Assembly (NCBI GenBank): GCA_964036315.1
Contig: OZ038485.1
Coordinates: forward strand, 75,192,784 to 75,256,783
Direction of reading: 5' to 3'
Length of the DNA stretch: 64,000 nt
From: Acanthosepion esculentum
Taxonomy: Eukaryota; Mollusca; Cephalopoda; Sepiida; Sepiidae
This document shows, in pieces, positions 9,989-22,400 of the stretch. The translations under genes were made by a program, and so were the position numbers. Under the pieces are notes generated by a model, which worked only from the letters and a program-made list of their open reading frames with translations, was not told the DNA's origin and did not search any database. The number at the start of each line of letters is the position of its first letter. The first letter of the stretch is position 1.

Positions 9989-10291
9989 TTATTCAAAGGT
10001 AGTTAAATCAGATTCTTTACTTAATTGAGCCATTCTTCGTGATGTTTCTCCAGCTACAACCAAATAAGTATTTTCCAACACGTGGGATTCCTGCGATATG
10101 ACAGCATTGTATCCCTCCCGATTGGCGAATTGAATAAAGCCGAAACCTCGGCTAAGACCTGTCTGGCGATTGTATAGAACGTTAGAATTCCTGACTGGTC
10201 CAAATTTGGTAAAATATTCCTTCAGCTCTCTCTTTCCGATCGTCCAAGGCAAATTGCCCACGAAAAGTCGTAGATGTTTGGCACTGCTCAT
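9989..10291 (-). CDS. SLIRP: SRA stem-loop-interacting RNA-binding protein, mitochondrial-like
   Basis: A 100-residue protein made of a single RNA-recognition motif. RNP2 is LFVGNL (residues 9-14) and RNP1 is RGFGFIQF (residues 48-55), with the usual aromatic residues. The PWTIGKRELKEYFTKFGPVR stretch and the short tail after the RRM match animal SLIRP, which partners LRPPRC to stabilise mitochondrial mRNAs and was first described as a nuclear-receptor RNA co-regulator (family knowledge). Length agrees with the ~109-residue human protein. The start was chosen as the only ATG before RNP2, but it gives a weak, short mitochondrial presequence (MSSAKHLR), so an upstream exon with a longer leader is possible. 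The gene is one uninterrupted exon. A generic small RRM protein is the alternative. Confidence 0.8.
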   Translation of the reverse strand: MSSAKHLRLFVGNLPWTIGKRELKEYFTKFGPVRNSNVLYNRQTGLSRGFGFIQFANREGYNAVISQESHVLENTYLVVAGETSRRMAQLSKESDLTTFE

Positions 10292-10311
10292 TGTTCGAAC
10301 TTTTTGTCAGT

Positions 10312-10347
10312 TTCCGGAATTATTTGCAGTCAACCTCTTCAAGGTCA
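10312..10347 (+). promoter_or_regulatory. Candidate SLIRP promoter: ETS palindrome plus ERR element
   Basis: TTCCGGAA (10312-10319), a double ETS/GABP core, lies 21-28 bases upstream of the ATG. TCAAGGTCA (10339-10347), a perfect estrogen-related-receptor response element, lies 48-56 bases upstream. GABP and ERR together are the classical drivers of nuclear mitochondrial genes. Motifs are seen; function inferred. Confidence 0.5.
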
Positions 10348-10689
10348 GAAAATTAACACACTTACTTCCACCAGTCACTCAGAGTTATTTCCCGTGGAAT
10401 TCGAAAAAAAAAAAAAAATAAATTAGTAGACGGATGGAGCTTCGTATTGTGATGTTCACATTGAAAATAAATATTTATAAGTTTCAAACGATAATTATTT
10501 CCTGTTTTATAAAGATTAAAAGCAACAATATACATTTAAAAATTAACACTTCTTGTATAAGATAAAAGATAAATAAATTTTGAAATAACTGCTGGGAAAG
10601 TTGATTTATGATATATCAGATTTTTTAACTGTGTCATACTGGACAGTTTTCATCTCCTGAATCTGTCTTGCATATCTATAGGTCTACCG

Positions 10690-10774
10690 TTTGTCCTTAC
10701 TTGAATTAATGTTGTCACATGTGGTCTGGAGATCCTCGATAGGATCCAGAGAAAACTTAAAATGTTATTAGGTC
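10690..10774 (+). mobile_element. LINE copy A, 5' fragment
   Basis: TCTGGAGATCCTCGATAGG and ATCCAGAGA match the LRVLDKIQR coding stretch of the LINE at 48991-49835. The match stops at 10774 and resumes at about 11662, so the intervening ~890 bp is a later insertion. Confidence 0.6.
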
Positions 10775-10870
10775 TTTTGGAGTTTGAACAGAATAACCCA
10801 AAGAATTATAATCTTTTTTTAAAGAAAAAAAGATTATAATTCTTTGGGTTATTCTGTTCAATCTCCAAAA
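10775..10870. repeat. Near-perfect 96-bp palindrome
   Basis: The left arm 10775-10819 (TTTTGGAGTTTGAACAGAAT...) and right arm 10826-10870 are reverse complements with one visible mismatch (GTTTG against GATTG). The centre is an A/T run at about 10815-10830. It lies exactly where the LINE copy is interrupted. Confidence 0.85.
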
Positions 10871-10882
10871 CCACATTGAATT

Positions 10883-11361
10883 TGTCGCAGTTAGCTCCTC
10901 CTCAGTTCCTTAATCCTTCAACAGGAGTCTCTCTCTCTCCCCTGGCTATAAATACTGGCTGACCCTTCTCTCTCTCCTTCTTTTTCGACTTAGGCCTTGG
11001 GCTGCTACCTCGCGCAGAGGCGAGGTAAAATCTCTCTTTTTCCACTTAGGCCAATATGTGACCTCTCACAGATACAGTGTTTCCCAAATTCTGGGTATGC
11101 GCTAAGAACAGTACACGTATGTACGAACACTTACAACACACACACACACATAATTTCTCCATACAAACTCTATGTAACAGTCCATGTCTTTGTTTAACTT
11201 GTTTTGTTATTAATATATATTTGTTTACCCATGTATATCGGTCTTGTTTGTTTTCTTTGTCTTCTTTGGACTTAATTAAAGTCCGACATTCTCATGTAGC
11301 TGGACCCGCCAGCAGGAAAGTTTAACCTTCTGATATCTCTTCACATCTTCGCCCCGCTACA
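10883..11361 (+). mobile_element. Putative solo LTR (479 bp) with 4-bp target duplication
   Basis: Starts TGTCGCAG and ends CGCTACA (TG...CA), flanked by AATT on both sides (10879-10882 and 11362-11365). A TATA box, TATAAATA, is at 10947-10954, followed by pyrimidine-rich sequence. A 4-bp duplication fits Ty3/Gypsy integration, but four bases can match by chance and no internal region was seen. Confidence 0.4.
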
Positions 11362-11368
11362 AATTTCT

Positions 11369-11661
11369 GTTGTTCCTGAAATAAAGGGTACAAAGGGAAG
11401 AAGGAGGCAAAGACACTGGAAATGAATTCAGGAACTTTATTACAGTAACAACGGTCTGTTGAAGGGAAATACCTTCCCAAGAAAAAGAAACATTTACTCA
11501 TTGAAAGTTCAAGGGAAAAAAGAACAATTCTTCTCGTTTGTCTTTGGCACCAGGAAGCCTCTCTTTTCTCACACATGTGCCATTTGTTCTTCCTGTCGGG
11601 GGCATCCTGGGCGATTCTTCTTTTTCGTATTTTTATTTTTTATCAATATATAATCCCCACA
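11369..11661 (-). mobile_element. LTR-like fragment on the minus strand
   Basis: Read on the minus strand it begins TGTGGGGATTATATATTG, carries GTAATAAAGTTCCTG as a polyadenylation signal, and ends CAGGAACAACA. No matching target duplication, so ends are tentative; it may be one end of a larger deleted element. Confidence 0.35.
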
Positions 11662-12396
11662 GCTTGTTCTGGTGTCTGGGCTTCAGTCACTTTCCCATTG
11701 CTGGAGAGTTGCACCCATGTGCCTTTTCAATAAGTGCTTTCATGGTGGTTGTCCGGATTAGCTCTTCGCTATGGTACCTAAACTTTTTGAATTTTGGCAC
11801 AGTGCTGGATGAGGTATTGTAATGGGATGCTAGTATGTTTGGGTAAATATTAGTCATCATTATGTTGCGGGAATCAACACTTTGAAGAGTAAATATTTAT
11901 GGGCTCCTGGGACATTTCTCACACCCACAAACAATATTGGTGTCCAGGTAAAATAGTGTAACACAAAACAAAAATAAATACATGAATTAACATTTATAGA
12001 CTATTGTAACAAAAGGGAAAAAAACAACATTAAAACAAGTTACAAGAAGAATGTGCTTGTTTGTGTGTGTGTGTGTGTAACAAGTGTGTGTGATAGACGT
12101 GTGTATGCATGTATGAGAGAGTACAAAAGTCGAAGGCGGACCAAAGAAGCAAACATGACTTATCAGAAGCATTCCTAGACTAGTGTGACTACATCTGAAA
12201 GCCAGAGCTAAAAGAGAACAAGAGAGAAAATGATCTTCAAAATATGAATGTAGTGTCAATCATTACTTGCTGACTTCCGGATTACTCTTCCTTTCTTCCT
12301 GCTCCTTAGTAATGTTTCTGCTTTACACCCAGTAACCTCATGTGTCTCAATGGCTTTACTGCCTTGCTTGGGGCGAAAATGCTTTAAAAAAAAGTG
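11662..12396 (+). mobile_element. LINE copy A, 3' part with poly-A
   Basis: Resumes the same LINE with CTTCAGTCACTTTCCCATT (cognate of the QSLSHRRDV region). It continues through GTAGTGTCAATC near 12250 and ends with TGCCTTGCTTGGGGCGA plus a poly-A at 12384-12391. The intact sister at 48991-49835 has the cognate ending CCTTGCTTGGGGTGA. Heavily mutated, with a (GT)n insertion near 12060-12080. Confidence 0.65.
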
Positions 12397-12417
12397 TGTG
12401 TGTGTGTGTGTGTGTCG
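12391..12417. repeat. (GT)n microsatellite after a LINE poly-A
   Basis: About 11 GT repeats directly follow the LINE A tail, a common seed position for microsatellites. Confidence 0.85.
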
Positions 12418-13181
12418 GGGGGTATATACAGACACACATTAAAATGAGGAGATAAGTGTGATGATCAGTTAACAATTCCAAGTCCAAATCCAAAGAAATG
12501 CAGCTTTTCATATATTGAAATTCCATAGATTTTCAAATTTTTTATTTTATAATTCTCGAACCCCCAGTCACCAGATTTTAGTTAATTAGATTTTAATCAA
12601 ATCTTCAACTACACTCAATGACATTAAATAATTCTGATGGCCCAGAATAAAATATGTATGTATCTGAGGGTGCATCAATAGTTCTGTAGCCTTACATGTA
12701 GTTATTTGCTGAAGTTTGATCTGAAATTTTCATTATGCTATGTTCTATTTATATGCGATTAATATTCACCACTGAATTAAGGGCATTGATAAGAAAGAAG
12801 ATTAAGATAAATAAATATTCACCCATTGGACTTAATGATTTCCTTACATATTGTTTTGCTCAAAACAATAAAAGTGTTTGCGAGTCATTTTTGCTGTAAA
12901 TCTTCCAGTAAATAAAAAAATATTTTTGTAAAATGTTGTCTACTTCCTGATTTGACATGTATATCTGATATAACATAAATCTTTTTTCTCAGTTGAAATA
13001 ATTTAAAATTTTCCTTTATAAAATGTACAATTTTTTTTGAGAGTGTGGGTGGTTGTCTATAGACATTTTTACCATCAATGAATATTTTTGGTGCATGCAG
13101 GAAAAATGTTCACAATTATTATAAGATTATTTTTAAATTGCTTCTATCTATACTGTATTTAAATTCCCTTTAAGGTATTGA

Positions 13182-13640
13182 TTATTTGAATTGAGTTCTC
13201 ATCTTTAAGTACAAAATTGACTGGAAAGCAAGAAACCAGAACAGTCTTTCACAAGCATGAAGTGCAAGAGATGACATTGTTAGAATAAAACTTACAGTTA
13301 CATTTATCATTTTCAACTGTAACATGATGAAATCTAGATGCCAATCTAGTACTGGACTTAAATTCATAAAGTTTAGGTACCAAAGAGGAAAGTTCATCAG
13401 AACAATTAACATGAAAATATTTATAGGAAAGGCACAGTGAGCTACATTACGGTGATGGGAAAGTAACAGAAGCGGAGGTGCCAGGTCAGGTCCAATAAAA
13501 TTGCAGATTCTTTGGATTTTATCAAGAATCTCTAAATATATAGCAGAAGCACTAGACCAGATGTGACAGCAATATTCAATGCTCGGATATATGGTAAGCT
13601 GTAAGATAGATTCTGACAAGAAAAATTATCTAGCATAGGG
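13182..13640 (-). mobile_element. LINE copy B, reverse-transcriptase C-terminal fragment
   Basis: The minus-strand frame reads YPSIEYCCHIWSSASAIYL, LDKIQR, GPDLAPP and LSHHRNVAH, parallel to the LINE at 48991-49835 (MEYCCHIW, LDKIQRR, GPDLSSR, LSHRRDVA). The frame remains open for 145 codons but has lost conserved residues, so it is a decayed copy and not a host gene. Confidence 0.7.
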
Positions 13641-14110
13641 TCACTGTTAATGAGTTGTAAACAATAGTTGACTGTGTACTTTGTATTTTATAGATGGTGG
13701 GAATAGATGTCTAAAATACAAGGTACATACTTTTACTAATGCAATCTGTTTATTATTATCCAAAGAAAACATTGTGCATCTGTTACCAGCATTACCTTTT
13801 TCACATAGTCATCAATGAGATTGATGCACTTATCCCATTAATGCAGATACATGATGAGCATGGTGTCAAATGACTAGAGTTGCTCTTGCATGTCTGTAGC
13901 AACAGCATCTTTTGTGTGGAATTGCTTCCCAAATAAATATCATTTGACAAGGTGGGGAGTCCAAACAGATAATCTGAAGGAACCAGCCAATTTTGAATTA
14001 TGAGGTGACTGCAGTAAAATATGTCCATCATATTACTGGGGCCATTTTTTTGTCAGGTTGACTGTTGTTGACAGCTGGAAGACACCCTTACACAAATGTC
14101 CTGGTGTCTT
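13641..14110 (-). mobile_element. Mariner transposase C-terminal relic
   Basis: On the minus strand, WLVPSDYLFGLP (the WLAPSDY-type block with the last catalytic Asp) lies at about 13960-13995, and WDKCINLIDDYV with a following KK at 13797-13836, both hallmarks of the mariner transposase C-terminus. Between them is a frameshifted stretch. No intact frame and no terminal repeats identified. Confidence 0.6.
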
Positions 14111-15638
14111 TTGATGAAGAGCTTGTTTGATTTTGTATACAGAATATTAACATCTCCAGTACATTGTCTGTCAGGCTAGTGGTCTATTTCTCCAACAAGG
14201 GGTCAGATTTCAGTTTATTCTGGACCATTGTTGAAGCCTCACCTGAGGGGTGGGGGACCTTGGTAAGTGGGTTTATAACATCCAAATTCACCATTTGGTT
14301 GGAATGAATAAGAAAATCAATAATTGACTCCATTAAATAGGCAAAGGTTTTGTTATGCATGAATGAGACTTAACAGTAGGTCAATGCCAGATGTGTGAAC
14401 AAATGTTAAGGTATTTGTGTAATTCATATAGTAGCCATTTAGTGCAAACATGTAAAAATTCTGCATTCCTGAGAGTAACACAAAAATGATGCAAATAATA
14501 GGAGGATGTAGTTAACCAGTGAAAGCAGAAAAGAGAATCAGAAATACATTGTTTTGAGCAGAGAAATATGTAAGCAAATCATTAATTCCATAGCCAAATA
14601 GGGAATATTCATTTATCTTACACGACAAATATAACATCCTTTCTTGTTAATGCCTTTAATTCAGTGAATTCTAATCACATATAGATTGAAATTTTCATTA
14701 TGCTATGTTCTAAGTTCAGCAAATAACGACATAAGGCTGTAGATCTTTTGAGGCACCTTCTTTCTCACACACACACTGCACCCAGAACATGATACAAGCC
14801 AATGATCAGCATTTACATTTTTTTTCTTGGTTGTCAGAATTGTCATTTATTGTAGTTGAAGATTTGATTCAAGTCTAATTAACTAAAATCTGGTTCTACT
14901 GTTAAGTGTGGTTTTCATATTTAAAAATGTAAATTTTATTTTGAAAGAAAAGATGTTTATTTATTGATATGTACATTGTGTAAGTGATCTTATCTGGAAA
15001 TTCTTTCAAAAACAAATGTTTTTTCTGCAAATATTTTTGTAAAGCATCAATGACAATAAAAAGTAAAGAGATCATAATTTATAGAAATTCTATTGGCATT
15101 CTAACAAACCACTTATTGTAGAGTGGAAATGACATTATAGTAATCATATCAATATTGTACACAATGGAATCAAAAGGAAATGGAGTTGAAATGTTTCCAA
15201 ATAAATCAACAGCATAGTCAATTCTATTATTTTTCTAATCCTAAATTTTAATTGCCCTATAAGTGTTACAAAATATTTTGAAATGACAGCAGTAGACAGA
15301 AAATGTACATATGGCAGTCATTGGAACCAATAAAATGGCTTCAAGTAAATACATTAGTGATATATGGTAAAATACTGGAAAAGTGAGGGATTGGTTTTTC
15401 TTCATAGATTCAAACACCTGTATAAATTCCTCAAATTATGTTGTCATATAGGAAAACAAATGAGAATACTTCAGCATTAATCTATTCAAAATAGGATTCT
15501 CAGCCTGACTGCTGTCATTGGATTTCAAATATTCTATTCTCCAGTCTTCTTCAATGACTTGTATTTGGCTAACTTCTGAAAATTTAAAACGGAATCCATT
15601 ATTCAATCCATGAGCATAGATTATTCTCTTTTCTCTTC

Positions 15639-15842
15639 ATGCTGGTGGATATTTCAAATCTGTTTATTCATTCTTCTGATCCTACTTCTTGTTTTGCCAC
15701 TGAATATGATGGTCGGGTTTTTCATGGTCCTTCTTTCATGGATTTTAAATCAGTTTTATATAATTTTGTACATATTGTCCAATTTTATCAAAGACGTTTT
15801 GGAAAGAATATCATCAACAATTATAAAATTAAAAATGAATAA
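15639..15842 (+). pseudogene. Unrecognised short reading frame, possible relic
   Basis: A 67-codon frame whose composition looks protein-like (EYDGRVFHGPSFMDFKSVL, then a tract with QFYQRRFGKN), unlike the A/T noise around it. No family recognised, no upstream extension. The overlapping second frame (15610-15849) is hydrophobic low-complexity sequence. Chance cannot be excluded. Confidence 0.2.
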
Positions 15843-18800
15843 ACAATGAAAACAGTTTTAAAAATTGATTTTGAATTCTGACTATTTCTCTCTTTATTAA
15901 GAAAAAAAGGAAACAAATTTTTTCAATGCTGGCAATATTTTTAAAACCAAAATTATTTTAATTACAATTTAACATTGCTAAAAAGATAATCACCGTGATT
16001 CAAAAGGAACAACATTACTTATTTAAATTCACAGAAATAGGATAAATGAATTGTTCAATGCTGTAAAAGATTGAGAGAAATAGCCTGAAACATTAAAGAC
16101 ATCAAACATTTGATTTTAATAAAAACAACAAACATTATCTATGTACTAGAATTTATTGACAGTGGCATGCCATTTATATAACAAACAAATAACAACAATA
16201 TTTGGGTCAGATTTAATTAATCTCCCAAGTGGACTGGTCCCCACTCACAGCCAAAACTGGAATTGAGATGACATTCAGCAAATGTTCTCAAAGGAAACTT
16301 GCTCTAAAATGATCTACAATCATAAAAACTACATTTATTAATAATGAGCATTATATTAATGGTTATAATAAACATTATGATAATGATTATCTTTAAGAAG
16401 AATTTCAGTTTCTATTAAAATCCAAACTATATATACCAGAATTCAGATAAATTTATGCATTAACCAATTTTAGTTGGTAATAAAGTCACAAATAACTAAG
16501 GCTCTTAATTTTTTTAAAAATAATTATGATCTTATAGCAACTGTTTCAGTAAGAATCACAAGCACTAATGAATAAAAGGAAAAGCTAAATGTCTTTTTGA
16601 TATAATACTTATAACCTACTTAAAGATATTTAAAAATAAAAAAATGAATAAAACTGGTAAAGCACAATTTTAAACATTTAACAAGCAAGCATAAATTTTA
16701 ACTGTTTTTAGGATTTGTCCCCATGTGTTAAAAACAAACAAACCCTCAAACATAAAATTTAGGCTAAAAGAAAAAAAATCTCTAAATATAAAAATACAAT
16801 AGAATTCATTTAATTTTAAAAATTTCTTTGTTAAAAGGTCTATTTACTAAACATTTATTTTACAGATTCTTTTAAGTGGTTTTAGTGGTGTTTGTGTAAA
16901 TAGAAAAACTGTCATATTGACTAATTTATTAAAATGTGATATCTTATTATTCAACTAAAAAGAATTAAAAAAAGAAAGAATTAAGAAACTTTAGAAACAT
17001 AAAAATAAGGCTGATGCCTTGACTATTTCTTATCAGAACTAGCAAAAAGCAACATTTTTTATGGAACAATCTATATTGAGTATTTATGTATTTTCAGCTG
17101 AAATCCATGATTGTTTCCACTTAGTTTTATGCTCAACACCCCCATGAAAATGAATTTTGACCACATATCAAAATCTGATTTTATACTTTTACAAAATAAA
17201 CATTTCAGAAAACAAATTTTTAAATTCACTGGGGATTTAAAAAAGTTTATTTTTTTGTGAACAAATGTTTTACCATTAGGTTTGTTTGTGGGAATAAAAC
17301 TTATGTTCTTTTTTTAAATTTCTATAATTGTACTTCACCATAGTTATCAGGTTTAGAAATCAAGCTTAAACACATTTCTTTCATAGTTAAATTAATTGAA
17401 ACTTTCATTAGAAAGTACATTTATACTTATATAAAGTATAAATAATATACTTATATAAGTGTATTGGATATTTTCTTCCACCTTTAAACATTAATTTTTT
17501 TCTTACTTTTATATTGATTTTAATTCAAATTGATTTCATTAATTTGGTAAAAATGCATATTTTGTACATCCTAAAATTTAATATTTGTCTTGTCTAAAAT
17601 CATAGAAGCTTCGTGTTCAAAATGTATTGAAGGTCATTTTCTACTTCACAGAAGTTTTTCATCTTCAATAATTTTAGAAATGATCTCATCAAAAGTATTC
17701 AGTTACATCCCTACCTGTAACACTTTCATTATGTAGACATTACAATGGACAAAATTTTTAACAAAATTACCAGTTTTATTTATTTGGAAATAAAAGAATT
17801 TGGCTATGTTTTTGCAATTTCCTTTTTCCATGTTACATGAATGTTCAGATATTGCACTTATTTTCATTTTAATACTGTTTCTGAAAATTGTAACACATTT
17901 TATTTTGTATACCAAACATTAATTTGAGAATGTATTAGTGCTGAAGTAAAAATAAAAAATGTTATATGAAATCTATGAAATTTATATTTAACTCTTTCAA
18001 ATCATATTACATAGCTGATATAGCAAATCCAAAAATTAAACCAAAATTAAATCTGTGTTCAACATATGTAGATATCTACATCTGTTGAACACCAAGCCAC
18101 AAACAAGACAAATACATAACAGAAACTTAAATAAATAGTTCGTGAAAGTGGTCCACATGTGCAATAAAACTGATACAGTTAATAGAATGATAAAAATAAA
18201 GAATGATACAAGAATGCAAAGTTGACTAATATCTTCTTTTTGACATTAACATTTTTGTATGTTCATACCAAAAATAACATTTTAATGTTACTATTCCACT
18301 GATAAGAGACAATGACTTCAATCAGGTGAGTAATAATAATTACAAATAAAACAATTAAAATAAGAAGAGTGATACTGACAAACATAGCAAGAATTTTAGA
18401 CTTTATTTTGCATATACAGAAGTAATTTGTTTATAGATGTGAGATTTTGCATTTATCAAGAAAATAAACTGATATAAATTTGCAGAATAATTTGCATAGT
18501 AATTATGACCAACATATGGTAGTCATAATGAATCATGTAGCTTGTGTTGTACTGTATATTTTATTAGTTAGATATATCATTTTTTATTATTCCACAACCA
18601 GAGTGCATCCAAGGAGAACTTTAATGAGCAAATTAAGCAAAATAATTTTGAAAATATATTAATACTGAATTAATGAAATTTGAACAATTTTATGTTACTT
18701 TGACATTATTTTAAAATTGTTGTGATTTTGCTATAATTAGAAATTTACCGTTTTTAATCTTTTAATTTACATAAGTTTCTACACAATAGACTAATAAGTT

Positions 18801-19430
18801 ATTTTGAAGAGACTGAAAAGTGGGTAATTGAGGGAAAGGGAAGAGAAAAGCATGAGTAGATGTAAAATACATAAATTAGTATTAAAAGTATAGGCATATA
18901 AATCAGTGTGCAATTAATGAAGTGTTATGCAGGTTATGAAGATTAAGTGTTATGCAGATTTAAATAATTTTACATAGAAAAAATATCTGGTTTATATTTA
19001 CAATTTTATTTAGCCATAATTTTACTTTTAGTCTTGGTTTGTTATATTCCTTGATCAATTTCAGGTGATTGACTTTTTCAATTTTTCAGGTGATTACATG
19101 CCTTATGTAGAAGACAAAAATTGTGAAAAACAACAAAAAGCTGAGAAAATATTCTGAATCTGCTTCTTTGTGGAATGTAGATAGAAAGCAATAGACTCCT
19201 AGTTATTAATGTTTGCAAACTGGTCTGATTATTTTATACTTAATAGAAAAAAGAAAGAAAAAGAAACAGCTGTAAACAGTCATGATTTCTTTAAATGGAA
19301 TGTTTAATGTCCTTTCTTTTCTTTGTTTTAAATCTTACTGTTCAAATACAAAAGGATAACAAGACACAAAACAGACACTATTAATTATCAAAATTACAGG
19401 ATTTTGTTTTTGTGAAGGTGAGAAATAAAG

Positions 19431-19446
19431 CCCCCCCCCCCCCCCC
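19431..19446. repeat. Poly-C tract (16 C)
   Basis: Uninterrupted run of 16 cytosines in AT-rich DNA; length may be unstable or a sequencing artefact. Confidence 0.9.
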
Positions 19447-22400
19447 AGGTAAAAGTAAATAGTTGTGCAATAAGTGGTGAAGTCTTTGGATAGTCTGTTG
19501 AACAATATTGTATGGAATAGTTTTTGTCTCCAGGTCCACAATATAAATATGTCCATCAAGTTGAGAAGATGACTTTATAGAAGTCACTATGGTTATGTAG
19601 TGGTTATTAACTTAATTCTTAGACTTGTTATTCAGGAAAATGGAAGAAACTATAAACTTATGAATGTATGAAGAAATAGTGACTGTTTAATGAGCTATGG
19701 AAAATCAGCAACTAAGTTTAATATCAATAATAATTTACCAGACATTCAAATAATAATTTAAACAACTTTAAACAGTAAAATATAAAATCAAGAAATGTTT
19801 TAAAAAAAAAGCACAAGTAAATAAATGTGACAAACAACAAAAACTTGAATATTCTAGTTTCATACATTTTCAGAACTAGAGTAATTCTATAATTTTACCT
19901 TTGCAAACAGTTTCACTTTATAATCTTAAAAGTTCAAATTACTTCACTGAATTTTTGAAAAACACTTTAAAAACTAAATGATTAAAATTACAACATAATT
20001 TGCATTTGGTAACATTAGATTTGTTTCCCCATTTGTTGTTGATATAAGCAATAAAATAATTATATTTTCATACTGAACAGAAGCTTACAAAAAGTATACC
20101 ATTTGCAATTAGTGTTAAGAAATTGAAATATAGGCTTCTATTTAAACAAAAACAATACTGTACCAGACAATTAGCAAATTTTGTGAAAAAGATTTTTGTA
20201 TATCACTGTTTTAAAAATTCTTTTGTAGTCATGACAATGCAAAATTATCTAGAAGCAGAAAAGGCAGTGGAGTCTTAGCTGACAACTCAAAACTGCCTTG
20301 TGACTGAAGTGCTAAAAGAATAAATATTGAAAGATAAAATAAGATGTTTTTTCTCCCAAATTATGTACAGCAACTGTGAGTTCATGTACATGCATTTGCT
20401 AATACAGAATATAGGCTTACAAATTTATGAGAAAAATAAAGTACTTTCATTATTACAGAGTTTTTCTTATTAATTTTTTTATTGCTGTTTTATCATAATG
20501 TTTATATCTGATTATATAAACTCTTTAGTAAAAATTAGTTAAGACAGTGTCCATGAAAGATTAGTTTTTGAAATATTGGTGAGAATTTTAGTTTTGTTTG
20601 AAGTTATTTTCTTTATTCTGAGTGGCTGAAGTGTGTATTGATCATAAATATGAGGGATAAATAAAATGAAAAAGAAAACAAAGATAAAGAAACTAGTCAA
20701 AATTAATAGAAATATCAGTAATAAAATCAACTTCTCCTTGGATAGATTGACTGATTTTATTTAGCATTATGTAATGATAACTGTGAATAGAGGGCAAAAA
20801 GGAGCAGCTGGTGAAGAAGTGGCTACAATAAACATGAAATACTGTTAACTTGATAGACTGATCACTACAACAAAGCAGATTTTTTTCTTTTGATTCAGGT
20901 TATGGTTTGTTAACCTAAAAACATCTCTGCTGATTATACATTCACTGACAAACAGATATTTAGCAAAATGCTAGCTACAGGATAGTTTTGAACAGGGATA
21001 AAGCATAATAAGAAGAGGAGATTAGAAGTTGATTGATGAGAAAAATGTTATAGTTTCAATCCACACTGAACAATTTAGACCATATCATACATCACTGTAG
21101 CAAATCAGTAAGAGTGTCAAAATTTACTGAAAAGAATTGTCTTATTTTGTAACAGCCCTTTGAGAAGATCCAACAAGAACAACTGGATGACACAAGCATT
21201 CTTGCATCTGGAATTCGTTGTCACTTTTTCTGTTCTGTTCTCTTTAATGTATCAATTTGAGAGGTAAATATGAGTTTTTGCGAAAATATCAATATGTGAA
21301 CTTGTCTAGAATAAAAATTAAAATAACCTTAGAGGAATTCAGAATTACTAATAAATAATAAATAGAGTCCAAAGATACTTTTTTCATATTTAACATTCAT
21401 TTTTCTTCAATTTGTAATTCATGCATTCAACATTTAAACCATAATTTCTGGAGCAGCCACTTGAAGAATTCAATACATTACCACCAGACCATAAATTCAG
21501 GATTCAAGTGAATGTTTACTTCAGTAGTGATAGAATTCTCCCTGTATAAATGTTATTTGGGATGTGTCAAATCCCATTAAATGGAAGAGAATGTGTAATT
21601 TGTTTTGGATGAGATCATCAAGTCCTCCACTATGGAAAAGAAGGAATAGATCATGAATTTCTATTACTGTTATATCAAGTATAATTTAACAAGTATCAAA
21701 CAATATCATTTTTAAAAAGAAGAGAGAGAGAAAATGTCAACTCATAATGTATATATATTCACATATGATTAGCAAAAGGAATGAAAACAAATGATAATGT
21801 TATTGTTACCCCTTTACTATGTAGTAGAATTCTGGCTTTCTTTGAAATATGTTTTTGGAAATGTTTACTAAATAGGAAGCTTTTGTTTTTTCAACTGCTG
21901 TCTGGTCCTATTTACAGAATCACACACACACAAAAGGCTTTTTTGTTTATATCTTTGATTCAGTTAAAACTTTGGTTAGTAGTTAATCTGTGCTTACATA
22001 ATTCAAAACTAAATTAAAAAAGACTTACAAGCTTTGTATAGACGCTATATAAAGCCCAAGTTGTTTGTGAGAATTGTTTTTACTATTTCATTTTTCAGTT
22101 AGTCATGTCTACAAAGCTATCTCATTTACTGTAGCTGCAAATTGGTATCAATAAATTTAATTAAATTTTTTTTTTTAAATAAAGTTGAGCTTTTAGTGAC
22201 ATTAAGCAACTATAACTATGTGGAAGAAAAACCCAAAAATGATTACACCATGATATAATAAAAACAAAGTGATTTACTTGATTGTAGAAAAAATGAGAGA
22301 CAATAATTGAAACTCATGAATTAGAAGGAAACATCTACACTCCTTTTCATCCAAAATATGCCTAAGCTTTTTTTTTTACTTTTATTATATAATTCTTAAT

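Larger units (their letters stand above)
12550..14905. repeat. Pair of long inverted repeats (~240 bp each) 1.85 kb apart
   Basis: 12552-12790 and 14645-14905 are diverged reverse complements. Shared blocks in order are CCAGATTTTAGTTAATTAGA, AATCAAATCTTCAACTACA, CCTTATGTNGTTATTTGCTGAA, GAAATTTTCATTATGCTATG and CTGAATTAAGGGCATT. The outer ends coincide at ACCAGATTTTAG. The interior holds a LINE fragment and a mariner relic in the minus orientation. They could be termini of a non-autonomous DNA transposon that captured older debris, or two opposite insertions of one repeat. Confidence 0.6.
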
